DNA of 64,000 bases from Phoronis australis (taxonomy: Eukaryota; Phoronida; Phoronidae), in contig NMRA01000840.1 in assembly GCA_002633005.1 (NCBI GenBank), forward strand, positions 5,410-69,409, read 5' to 3'. Below are positions 44,297 through 57,500 of the stretch, in pieces (positions within the stretch are counted from its first letter, which is position 1; every line of letters begins with the position of its first letter). The position numbers and the translations under genes are program-made. Under the pieces are notes generated by a model that saw only the letters and a program-made list of their open reading frames with translations, ran no database searches and was not told the DNA's origin.

Positions 44297-45555
44297 TCAA
44301 ACTTTGTATGACATCCCAGTGTTGTGCATCACTATTGCCATTCTGCTGCGATCTCGAGACAAACTGCCATCCATTTGAACGTATGCACCATTAACATATC
44401 TCAAAGCTGTGTTGTCATAGTAACCCCAAAGCGTCTGGTGACGGAGGGAGTGGCCATGGTATGCAGTTACAGGCTTCTTTTCGTGTTTGAAGCTGTGTTT
44501 CACATTCTTACTCTTTCGTCGGAGACGTCGGCGTCTACGCCACTGAATGAACACGTATGTAAAAGACGTAATTGACAAAAATAAGATGAAACATGCAACA
44601 CAGCATAAAATGAAAATAATCTTCCAATCTTCCAAAATGAAGCTCCTAGCTATCTCACAGTTGGCCCCACTTGTGCGTGCGGTGCAAGTGCACGACCCGT
44701 GACCAACAGCATCTTCGGAACATGAGCCTCCGTTGTAGCACAGGCGGCGATGGCAGGGTATCACGCAGGTGACACCGGCAACACCGTCAGTAAATTTGTC
44801 TATGTAGCCATGCAGACACGTGCATGTGTAAGATCCATCCGTGTTTTTGCATTTTGCAAACGACGAGCAGGGTGAGGATGTAGCGCACTCGTCTACGTCG
44901 AAGATGAACAAACGTTTCACTTGCGATACTTTGCCCAGGTTAACTTCCATTATCGACTTAATTAGCGAGAAATTTCCAAAATCGACAAATGTGGGCCATG
45001 GCGACGGATAAATCGAAGATGCCGATGCAGCATTCTCCATTATTTCCATGTTCGTTTCCGCGCCTACGGCAGCATTTCCGTTGTAAAATCGGATAACTGA
45101 ACACAGTACTCTGCTTACGACTTTTGAATAAGTGTCCAAAATAGCAATTTTTAATGTGTTGCACACGCCTGTCTCCAATTGTTCGAACTGCTGGCTGTTT
45201 TTGTTCTTTAACACTTCCACAAAATCAACTCTTTGGTTGTTAATCTTGAAGAAGACGACATCAATAAGAAACGTAATTGTACGGAGATGCTTTGAGGTAA
45301 CGGACTGAGTTGTTTGAAGTTGTGCCGTGGAAGGATGTGCCGTGGGAGGCTGTGTTGTTGGATGTTGTGTTGTTGGCGTTTGTGTTGTAGGAGGCTGTGT
45401 TGTTGCAGGCTGTGTGGTTGGAGACTGTATCGAAGAAAGTTGAGTTGTTGGAGGCTGTGTTGTTGGAGGTTGTGTTGTTGGAGGCTGTGTTGTTGGAGGC
45501 TGTGTTGTTGGAGGTTTTGTTGTTGGAGGTTGAGATGTCGTTGTAACTTCTTTAC
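44297..45555 (-). CDS. Protease gene exon 16: mucin linker, SEA, 2 EGF, TM, tail
   Basis: The acceptor tcattttcag|gtaaag completes a Cys codon begun in the sushi exon. Encodes 'EVTTTSQPPTT' then many PPTTQ-like repeats, a SEA domain ('ITFLIDVVFFKIN' ... 'VLCSVIRFYNGNAA'), a calcium-binding EGF starting DVDEC, a second EGF starting CHRRLC, a 25-residue hydrophobic helix followed by RRRRRLRRK, and an 80-residue tail with Tyr-containing motifs. The SEA autocleavage consensus G-S-V-V-V is not present. Confidence 0.88.
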
Positions 45556-48500
45556 CTGAAAATGATAGGACATGAATAAATTTAAGATCTTTTATGGTAT
45601 TAGGAAGTACAATTTTCTGACCCACATACTGAATGAAATCGAATCGTTAAAACGCAAAACAACGTTCACTTCTTCTTTTAAAAACTGACACAATCAATTA
45701 CGTGGATCAGAAAATCCGATGCCAGGTTGCATGACACTACACTGTCCTAGATTAAACTACTCGGTATGTAAAGAGGCCACCTATTTGGTCAAGAAGTATT
45801 ATCACAAAGTTTGGGACGGTGTAAATCATTCATATCGTGTTGTGCAATTTAGAGTTTTCATTTTAACTTTCAGTTGACAAGGAATATTCATTTCCACTAG
45901 AAAACGCGTACTTACGGATGAAGTGTTTAGTGGCTCCCTGCCTTTATTCTTAGTGTTGGTAAGAGAATGGAAGCGAAAACACCAAATATCGATTACAATG
46001 ATATATACATGTACATTTTTACATAATTCAATTAAGATTAGTAAAGAAATCCTTGATGCAGCCCATATATACTCAAACAGCAAAATACCACTAACCACGT
46101 GACCCTAACCAGTTGGACATAGTAAATGAAAAACCACGTAACATTCTGTAAAGCAATTTGTATTTTGGTGATGACGCTTTACTGAAGCAAAGCGAAACGT
46201 TTGTCATTGAACATGTATAAGGCTTCTACATGTATAGATGTGTGTGTGTGTGTGTGTTTGTGTGTGTGTAGGTACGTGTTTTTGTGTGCTCCATATGGTG
46301 AAAATCGCACGATTAACTCAAGGTCAAAGGCGAAGCTATGACGATCAGTATTGTATGAAGGGTATAACACACTTTGCTGATGAATCAACAGTGACCCAGG
46401 AGAAAGTATCTGAGCATAGGTTTATTTAATTGACATTTAGCCCCCAGACTTGATACTAAAGACTCAGTGGCCATTCATTATATCTAGTTGGAAATTGTTA
46501 ATGAGAAATAACCCAATTTTCTGTACAGCAATTTTTATTTTGCTAATGCATATGAATGCTTGTGTGTGCGCGCACCCGCGTGCATGTGCTTCTGTGAGTG
46601 CAGACATGATTGTGATGGCCAAAAGTTTTGTCGGTTCTATTCTATACATTATTTTAGATACTTGCAAAATCAACCCTCTTGTGGAAACCTCATTTTTGGG
46701 TTAAGCCTCAATTGTACATGTATGTTGAAACACCAAGAACGTACAAGATGGAGTTGGAGCGGATTCCCAAGTTTCACTCAGCAGACATTTGACGCTCTTC
46801 ACTCCTTGTAGTTCAAAGCCGTTATAGCACGAGTAAGTCGCCTCGCTGCCGAAAGTTGTTGCCCGGCTAGGTGAATACGTTACGTTTCCATTAGAGGGCG
46901 CTGGCAAAGTTCCACAGTTCACGACTGCAACGATAAGGCACGAGGTAAAATACAGTCTGTGTCTGGAGTCCAGGGGTAAAGAAATCGACCAGTTTTATTG
47001 TGATGAACGGTATTGTCCCGAACTTTACATATGACTCACTTATTGTACTGTAGCATCAAAGAATTTTATTCAAATGGCTTAACACATGTCGTTGTCATCA
47101 GTGGCGGATTGGGGGGGGGGGGGAAAAGACGTCCATGTCCCACTAAAATTTCCCCATATTCCATTTGGTAGTTCGAGGTTGCAAATGTATTACGGGCAAA
47201 ATCCTAGCTAACACTCTGCCCTGGCTCCCGCCTTACTCAAAATCCTGGATCCGCTTCATAACCCAAGGTGAACGAAATATGAGACCTACATACTGTATTG
47301 CTAATAGAATTGTAAAATCACATCGTATTTCTCCGGGTCCAAGAAAAATTACTGTTATATGGGCCTTAGAAGCCCATGGAGCCTATCTCTATTTCATAGC
47401 GTTGTCCGATCAACGAGCTAACCCAGTAGGTGCTTTGTACATTTAGGATTAAAGAAAAGCACAGAACATGACATGTACTTGTGATCATTCAAGGTAACTT
47501 GTTTATAGTGATTAAAACCACCAATTCCACATCAAAAACACCACAAACAAACCTTCCAGTCCATCTCCGTTCAAATTAGAATACCCGCAAACACTACACT
47601 GTATCTGAAGACACTGAGTTACGAGCAACAATTGGTGATCGATTCATACTACAGTGTACTTAGAATCGAGACAAACAACCACAACCTTAGCCCTACTGCC
47701 TTGTGTTTGGTGTAAAAATTCGTCAAAATATCGCTGCGCTTTTTCCACTGGTTTATGGTTTAATAAAAGACGATGAAGAGCTGCGTTTGTGGTGGTCGTT
47801 ACTACTCGGTATTCAAGCACGCTCTGGCTATTCTCACTTTCCGTGGGACATTAGAAATGCGCGGACGCAGCACAAGTTTGAACAAGAAACTCGCGTGATG
47901 GTGGTCGTGACACACTGATGCAGGGCTAGTACATGTACATAGTTACTCTCCTGTTTCAGCTAAACAGCTTGAAATTAAAGTTGCTTTTCCTTTATTTTCT
48001 CACCAGCAGACGACTTAATTGGAACCCCAATGAAGAAATGTGAAGCATTGCTGTTAAATGCCGCATTACCGTAGTTTTCGCCCAGGTTTCTCAGTTTCGG
48101 AATAATGCCATTGGACCTGCAGCCCATACTGGATTTCACATTAGGTCCATATGCCAACAGCAACAAATTGCTATGTTTACGTACGGGATCTGGGATGAAA
48201 ACATGGTAGGTACAAAATGGCGACGTTGTTTATTGACGAATAAGTACATGTAGACACCTGTTTGAAAAATGAACGTCAAAAGAATTACAAGTAAGTTGAC
48301 TCATTAAAACCTTACCGACACAAGTCAATTCAAATCCAAAGCAACGACGCACCTACGTCGAATACAGTGTTCGCATGGTGTTGTACCATGCGGTACAGCC
48401 CGAGAACCGCCAATCGGAGCGTTTGGAAGCATAGGCGCGCTGAACGGGACGACTAATGAGAAAACATGTTACATACATGTACATGTATCATCCATCTGAG

Positions 48501-51500
48501 AACACATCAGTAGGTTAGTTTTACCACATTTGATCACAAAATGCCACGTATCCTCCAAATAACTTGCATTTTGTTGCTACCAAACATCTTTTTGAGAATT
48601 ATTGAAATTTAACGTTTTCAAGTAAAAAGGGACTTTTCGGGTCAATACTTATATTCGCCGTGCTTATACTGTGTTGTTTTTTAAACTGAATGTTCTGGAA
48701 ACAAACCAGTTTGGACACTCACCGTCCACACACAGTAAAGCCAAAAACCAGCCTCGGATTTGCTCTCACTTCCAAGATATTTAGATTTAGTAACCCATTT
48801 CTCACAAATCGCCCCTTTCACTTCTCCTTTTCGGTTTCCAAAACGATTCGAGTGAGCATTAGGTGCTTGAATTGTGTAGTTCAATCAGAAGGCTAATCGC
48901 ACGTTTAGCTCGCGCTTGAAAAATCCGGCCACCTGAATATTCGCAGACATATACCGTAGTTTGAATTCTCCCTCCATTAAGTCAGACAGTTGTTGTAGAT
49001 CTGTTCGTTTGTTCTGAAACCTCTGGAATTCAGCGACCGATCGACAAATGAATAAGGCGCTTCAGTTATTTTTTTTTTGTAAAGATTTCACGTCTCAACA
49101 CGTCATAGTAAAGTTACGTACCTGTAGAATGTATGGTGGATTCATTTATTAGCCATTTGGCTCAACCACCGCAGGTACGCTAATGAACACTTACACTGTC
49201 TACATGTGAAGCAGCAGAGTTTTCGGTTCTGAGCTGACAAGCAAATAAGGGATGGCGGTGCAACGGAACAGTCAGCTTTGTCTCCGTACTCACAACCTGG
49301 AATAAAAAAGCATCATATTGACCATATTTAAGTCAACTATCAACCATCCACATCACTGAAATTTCGAATGACCGTTATGACAACCCCTGAACGTAAGTTA
49401 AATATGCTGAGAACTTAAGGACTTAAGACAACAACTCATCAACTTATGCAAAACAAAACACGTCTGCACGCCTTAGGTAAGTGACATTTTTGAGGATAAG
49501 TGTTAACGAGATGCATATCAAATATGTACATGTATGTTAATTTAAGTTAGATTTTTTCAGGACAAAATAAAAAAGACATGATCAATAGTAAATCTGAAAG
49601 GACATGACGTACGATGTAAATTTGCAGAATTATTGTTATGGTAACTCAGGATCGGGAATCCCGCAATTTAAACCAAATGTCTACAGAAATACAAATACAA
49701 GTTCGCTGAACACAGACAAGCCTGTAGAGTTTGATTGTATAGTATACAATCAAACTCTACAGGCTTGTCTGTACACACGTACACGTATTACGTGTACGTG
49801 TGTACAGTACCGAACGGCCAGTATTGGGGGAGTCACGTCTTTTTAGTCTTTTGTCATGGAATTCATAAAAGGCTATTTTCCCTCATGCAAACATGGACTA
49901 TTTTACAACAATCCCTAGAAGCACTTTAGAGAGCAGTCTATAAAAAACAGTGTCTGAAAGTTTCGTGCAAATTTGGCCCTGAAGTTTGTGAGACAAGAAT
50001 ATTCCAAATCTGGACATTTGTCGAAAGTCCTACTTGCCATTGATGTGATAATACGAGTACGTAGCCACATCAAGAGAATGAGTCACTCTGCATTTTTTCT
50101 TACATGTAAGATGTTAAAATGATTTGGAAAAATTTACTCTTAACTGCGGACGACTGCAGGTTTATAAAAAGAAAATCTGCTGAGGGAGTGAAAATTTTCA
50201 ATTACCGCACATATAACTCGTAACAAAATTAACCGTTTTGCATCGTTTTGCCCCAAAGATTCACACCAACATTAAAAATCTAACTTTGAGATGATAGAAA
50301 TGGAAGTACAAATATGCAAGTCGAAGTTCACTGTGAAAGTAATTTTTAACAAAGGAGTATTCAATGGCCTACCGGAATTTACCGAAAACAGGTCCATTCG
50401 AAAGTACACTGTACGCCAATAATCAGAGTTTTCGAAAATTTTCCAAAAGTACATGTTCGTTCATCAGCGTATTTACGGTAACTGTTCGTATGTTTGAAAA
50501 TCTGACAGAGGTGTTCTAAATTTCCGGGATTTTTCCGAGATAATACCATGGGCGTGTATTGGGAAAATGGAAAATTTCAGGCGTTAACATTAACACCAAA
50601 TAAACGCCCGGGCGGCATTTAAGTGGAAAGTCATTGTCTCGGCTGGTATGGAAATATTATCGATTGTTTGCATAAAACTGTGCTTTTTGATTTTAAGTTA
50701 ATGAATACATAGTTTCCCAACACTTTGTTCGTTCTTTTAAAGGATAAATGCTCCGCAAAACTGAATTTGTGGCTAAAAGTTGACGCTGACTGGACTTTAA
50801 AGAGGAAATATTTCGAATAAATGCCTCAGTTTCTGGATTCTTGACAACGGAAGTTGTAACGATAAATAAACTTAAGGCCAATAGGCGTTTATTCGGCATA
50901 TTTTCCAAAACAAAACGCCCACGGGCGTTTCATCCGGTGGGCTTATCTACGGAAAATCCCGGTACATACATGTATGTATTATGTTTGGATGTAAACATGT
51001 GCTTATCTTAACAATATAGTACGTTTTGGGATCACGATTTCATTCAGACATGACAATTCTGTCACGAGATATTGGTTGGCTTCGATGGTAACTAATTAGC
51101 ACAGTATAAAAGGACGTTTTCACCCCATCATGTTCGCTGAATGCAAAATAATTATACATGTAGGTTAATTTCTTTGTACGGCACAAATACATACAGTAAA
51201 AAGAAGTGTTTAACAGTTTCCGAAAGTACGTCTGGTCTAATACTCCATTCCATTTGACTTTTTGAAAGGTTGTTCCCGAATATCCGCAAATGGGCCTACA
51301 TGTATTANNNNNNNNNNNNNNNNNNNNNNNNNNNNNNNNNNNNNNNNNNNNNNNNNNNNNNNNNNNNNNNNNNNNNNNNNNNNNNNNNNNNNNNNNNNNN
51401 NNNNNNNNNNNNNNNNNNNNNNNNNNNNNNNNNNCTAAACATTCCCGGTAATAATTATAATTAAGACAGACAATCCAAGAGTCCAAGATTCAATGGTTGA

Positions 51501-54500
51501 TCAACGGCATCTTTGAGACACATTCTTAACTTTCTCATCCTGGGTTGTCTGAGCCCAATAATCGAGTACGTTTTGTAGCAATAACCCAGAACTAGTGTAC
51601 AGTGTATACATGTATTAGTGTCCATTGCCCTTTTACAAGCTCGTTTCAGGCAAGTGTGGGTAGGGATGCCTCTCGGACTGGCTACTGGTGAGAATGTGGT
51701 AATAGATGCAAAGCCAATAACATTGGGTTAATTTGTACAGACACTGTTCTCCAGTTGGTCGTACCTGGCAGACTCTCGTTTGGCACACATCTCTTGCAGC
51801 ACCTGTTTTGCACGTACGGCTGGTAGCACTGCAGCTCCGCCACCTCTGCGCATGTGTCGGCACTGCCACTGAAAACTGCACCAGGCCTGTCACCAGAGGG
51901 ACACGTGTCTATAACGAAAGAACATCGAATAAAGCAAAGGAAAAAGTCAGTGCAACGGACGAGACAATCGCAGATTTCAACATTCTTCCTGGCGCAAACT
52001 TAGCGTATAGGTGCCCGAAGTCACTCTGACCTGAAATTGTTGTAGCGTTGTTGTGTAAAATCTGAATACCTGCTCATAAGCGTATAAAACTATACTGTAG
52101 TGTGCGACCGCTCGTGGTTGATATCCTGGTTTCGCGCAAAGGCGCTCACGTATCTCGCACAAAACACACACTGTAACAAGTCTGCGAATTAGTTTTACGG
52201 CGGTGTCTTTAGTTGTGACGTTAATATCTTGTGAATTACAGCATACATGTACATGTATTGCATATAGCATGTATTGCTTGCGAAAGAACATACATGTACC
52301 AGTAGGCAAAATTAGCTGAATACACGTCACTTGTCGAAACTAATAATCATTATAGAATAGATATTGTTAATAACGACAAGTGTCGTGTATTCAATCAAAT
52401 TTGCATATCGGAAAACTTGAACCCTGAGTACAACCAGTACCACTAGGCAAGAACAAAATAGTGTGTTAGATGGCCAGAAACGAGACGTGATTGTTTTTTT
52501 AGTCATCGCGTGGCATATCATGGCGTTTCAATTTTTTTCGTGAAAAGAATCCAACGTTGACACCGTCACCGGTAAAGATTAGACAACTCACAGTTTGCTC
52601 ACCTTGGACTCTACCACTATGATCAAAAGCCCAATGCAGTTGCAGTCAACTTCATCGACTCAGGCTGCTTACCATTCGTTAGATACTAGACCCATCATAA
52701 ACACTGTAGGGGACTATAATAATATTTTTAAATTTTCGTTTTAAAATGTTTTAGTAGCAAATTGCAATAGTGAAAAGTACAGTCACGTGGCTAGGTTTTT
52801 GAACCTTGAAAATCGGATAAGAAATTTGCCTTAACAATCTAAAACTTTTGCCATTTTGTCCTGCTTCTCATTAATTCTGCTGTTTGGGCAACATAATTGG
52901 GCCAACATAATTGGGCCAACATAATTGGGCCAACATAATTGGGCCAACATAATTGGGCCAACATAATTGGGCCAACATAATTGGGCCAAAAACCAAACCA
53001 GTAGGGAGCAGTTGGATTTTTAGGTACTGTAAGCCAAGTGATATACATGTAGTACAATTCTTGGCATGTACGTGATTTTCTGCACTTTAAAAACAAAAAC
53101 AAACACACACTCACAAGAACTTGGCTGAAAATTGATAAGACTGGAAGTCCATTTTAATGGGTGGGCAAAGCTCTCAGAATGAGTGGAGTTCAAGGCCAGA
53201 ACTAAATTTGCTTTTTTGGCCTATCATGAAAATTTCAGTGATAATCGAGAATTGGCCATTTGTGACCGCAGTAACTGACAATATTACACGTCGTTAGAAG
53301 TGACAAATGTCCTGTCTTCTTACCGCTGGCTTTCGGTGCCCTTTCGTCGTAGACACAATATCCATGAAGGCACCACTGAAACGAGATACAACGCGTGCTG
53401 GAACACACAAAATGTCGGCATGTATGGCATGCAGGCCAAAAATTCATCAACATCGCAAACAATTTGACATCATGCCAAAATTTTGAAAAGAAAAAAAAAC
53501 GGTGTCGCGTTGTTTTAGAATTTGTACCTCACCAAGAGTTTACATTAACAGAGAACGAAATGCACTTAATGTGCGGTAACAGTAACGACGTGTGTGTATT
53601 TTTCCAATCACTAAAACATCGGCATGTTCTTTAGGACCAGCACTCAAAATTTGGAATTATAGTGTTGCTGAAATGATACTCATTAGAAAGAACTTTGTCT
53701 CTAGTGAGAAAACTAACTTTTAATTTAGGCAACTTTCCGTAAAAAAATGACTGTCCTCAGCTTTTCTGTTGGTAGGCCTACTTTTGTAAACGTGGTATGA
53801 ACACGTTTATTGCCCACGATGGCTTGTGAATAATCAAATGAGTCGAATACAGTGACTTCCTTCCCATGAGTTGACAAAGTATTAGAAGCCAACAACGCAG
53901 CTGCTTCGTCGTGAGATTTCGAAATGAGGTTTTCACACAACAGTTCACATCGCTTTAAGCACGCATACTGTATACGCGCGCGTACAGTATATGCGTGTAT
54001 CACAATCGCCACATAGAACGAAAACTGAACAAAGTTACCACCGCCCTGACGCATGGAGCTGTGCACAAGGTGTTATTGGTGAGGACGCTTAACTCTGGAA
54101 TGACTGAATTGAAAACTTACACACATGTGAGCTTAATATTTTTACCGCTCTCCTCTAATGCCTGTTGAAGATAGTCATGTATTATTTTATCCCATGCTAC
54201 TGTAGTCAAAATTTGCACTTGATGGTCACTAGTGTCGATTTACAAACTCGTGTAAAAACACCGAAGTTTCAAGTAAAAACTCGAAATTTACGTGTTGAGA
54301 CTAGAATTAGAATACGTTCACTAGTGAACAACACTTGCTTGTGTGTGCAAGGAAAACTGGAGTGAGTACACGCACCTTTTTGTCTCCACATGTAGTTCCA
54401 TCGGCCGCCACCAGGGCACCCGGTCTTATACACGACTGGTCCGTGGGTGAATAGCAGAACACACTTTGACACATTTTGGCATCTGCATCGGCTCCCTGGA

Positions 54501-57500
54501 ACAAACCGGTGTTCTCTGAATGACATTTCAACACAAAACTGACTTGAAAGCTACTTATTCCACACTGGGTGCATTTTTCAATTACACAGTGTGAAAATAA
54601 ATGTTTTTATCAATGGTTTGAACGAATGGTGTTGCTCTATTTTCATTTAGTATAAAAGTTCCATGCAGGCTTTCACCTCCAAAGCTCAAGGGTTTCATTC
54701 ACAATTACTTTTTACAACACCAGTTGTTCGAGACTTTATATTTATATAAATCCGTTTTGATATGGAAGAAAGTTGAGAAGCATTTCAAATGTGGAACCAA
54801 TACTCAAAGTGTTATAAGCACTAACTCTGTTTGGCGGAGTCATTTTACTTGAGGGAAGGCAACTAATATTAGTGTATCAAAATCGAATGAATAGCTGTTG
54901 AAAGCAAAAGAATGCTTAGTGTAGTTCAGCACTGGCGTGGCTTCCAATTCTCGGAATTAAAATTTTCTGTGAATACCTAAAAATGATTTGCCGAAGGTGT
55001 GCTTTTTGTTCGTGCCCGTTTGTGGGCGCCTAGGTACTACGACACCCTAAATCCACCTGAGTTGCATGCGTGCAGCGGGTGAACCAAAAAGGTTTGAAGG
55101 TATTTTTGCGCCAATTAATACTACAGGTCCTGGTTTAGTTGAAGTTACACGTACAATATGATGGCTTAAACGTGAATCATGAATGGTAATTTACAATTCG
55201 TCAATTTTGCGCTAAAATAGTCAACTATAATTTAGATCCTACCCCACAGTAGTATGACTGGTCGCCATATAGCTGTTTGCACTGCTGGTGAATAGTACAC
55301 CGCTGTCCAGGCATCACACGGAGGTAATCGTCGAATTCAGTTTTGTTGAAGACGACGCTTGTTGTTAGCATGCAGTTTTTACCCGCACTAGAATAAAAGA
55401 CAGTGACGTCAGTTTAGTGGCGTGTTCAATGAAAACCATTCAGTAATATTATGGATAGCAAACGTATATGAATGAATGGACCGGGTGTCGTAAACTTTTG
55501 GGATGAATTCTATGAGCACATAAGGTAGCCAATCAGGAGAGCCGCGATTACATACAATTTTTAAAAAACTGCAAGGCAGGGAGTCTATGTATTTTTAAGC
55601 TTACATTGCGTCGTTACCATCACTTCCGCGACACTACATTTAACGTGCAAGTTAAGCAAACAACATGATATCGATATATTTTTGCCAGAACAATTGTTGG
55701 AAGATAGGATTTTGCCCGAATAGTGTGTTTTCTTTGTTACTGTGGACATACGAGTAGTTCTGATAGCGGCGAGCCCGACAGGTCTTTACGAAGGAAGCAT
55801 GTCCGCATTCCGGCAACAACATCTTATCTACTTTAGACCACATATCACTACAAAATTGGTCACGAATTGTTTCTGTGTCAAATTTCTGGACATACAAAGA
55901 ATAAGGTCGTCCAGAATAACACAGACTCGAATTTCCTTGTACATGTACATATAGTTACCGGCTACAAAGCAGCAACATCCTTCAAACGATTTTGTTGCCC
56001 CGTTTTAGCGTTACTGGAGTATCACATGTTATTTGATGTTGCAGTATTCTTCGCTAATTTTTCTCGGTTGCTCTATCATATTGGTCCTTCTAATTATTGT
56101 ACGGACGAAATTCGAACAGGAGAAAATTGGAAAATTGGACAAACTTGACAAATATTCGTGGATGCTAAGTATTAGTGGCGGATTCCGATATAACCTGTGA
56201 ACGGATTTAGGGTGAGGTGGGGGGGGCTGGGGGTCCATGAAATGCAGAATACTCAAGTATGCTCCATGGTCTTCGATAGACACAGAGGTACATGTAGTAC
56301 ACGCGTTTTGGAGCACTGTCAGATACTAAGTCAACAGCGTGGAAAGATGTTTATATGAGACAGAGCTTGAAGGAATGGGGAACTGGGAACTAGCAATGCG
56401 ATTCACCTGTTTAGTGATGTCACGTATGACGTCATGGTAGTTATGGAGCACGAGGAGAAGCGATATGTGTTGTTGCGTGTCGCCTCTGACCAAGGGCTGG
56501 CAGACGGTGCCATGATAAATTGCTGGCTGGGATTGCAACCGTTGGTTCCGAGGTCATCGTGTTTGGCATTCAGGCTGAAATGTTAACACATTACAATACA
56601 CGCACACTAATTTCGTAACCACAGCTTATGTGTGATAAAATGGTGTCATCTCCAAATGAGGAAATGTAAATTCTGGACAAATCACAGTAAAATGAAAGGC
56701 TATGAGAAAATGAAAGATTCAACTGAAACAGTACGACGCAAAAATAAATTCCCTCGGTTTTTGTCACGTTACTCACTCACTGAATTGAAAGCTTTAACGG
56801 AAAATATTGCGTACAGCCTGAATTTCATCATACATGTACATGTGCTGGCGACATTGCACAATCTGATTAATAAGTTCCTCGGTGTTCATCGCAGTAAAGA
56901 TCTCCTATATTTAGCCATACAATTTCAGGACTTGTTATTTGACGTTTATACACACATCTACCAGCCGCTGCATTAAAAGTTCACGGCTCTCCACAATCTT
57001 TCTCAATTTTGACTTCTTGTACAAACAAGTATGACTCAAGTTATTCGCTAGAAAAAACAACAACAACAATAGAGTGGCCCTTGGCAGAAATTCCCAGTGC
57101 TGGTAATGCCTTCATACTTCCACCCAATGAAAATCAATATATTGTCCGTAACGCCAGGCTTTACTGGTGAACTATCCTTTACCCACCCCCACCTCCAGTA
57201 ACCTGGGAGCATGCATGCAATGCTTTCCCACAACAGGTGCCCACAATAGACTACAAGCTGCGTTTGCTCACAGCATCATCTTAATTCCTGGGATACATTA
57301 AAACACCGGTGTGCCACATTCCTCTAGTATATGTATGTGAATCGATGCATGGCAAATGTGTCAAGACTGAAAAAGGACCCATAAACGTGACTTATCCTAC
57401 CTGTGACCTAATTCATGAGCTAGGGTAGCGATGTTGCCGAAGCCTCCGTGCTCCTCGTTGATAGACTGTCCAACGTAAGTTCCGGATATTGAACTACAGA

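Noticed and set aside
45314-45559. Cys/Trp-rich plus-strand frame (CCWRLCCWRLCC).
   Set aside because: It is the antisense of the PPTTQ repeats of the mucin linker in the minus-strand gene.
45208-45573. Leu/Gln/His-rich minus-strand frame (LQQHSLQQHSLQQ).
   Set aside because: An out-of-frame reading of the same 15-bp repeats; the PPTTQ frame joins the sushi exon and SEA domain.
55652-55897. Minus-strand frame 'KFDTETIRDQFCSDMWSKVD' with an acceptor-like cag before it, inside the protease gene.
   Set aside because: Its phase does not fit exon 8 (ends phase 2), whereas exon 8 joins exon 9 directly in frame and reproduces the ADAMTS 'CS...I..(F/Y)...G..CLL' pattern. Left out as an exon.
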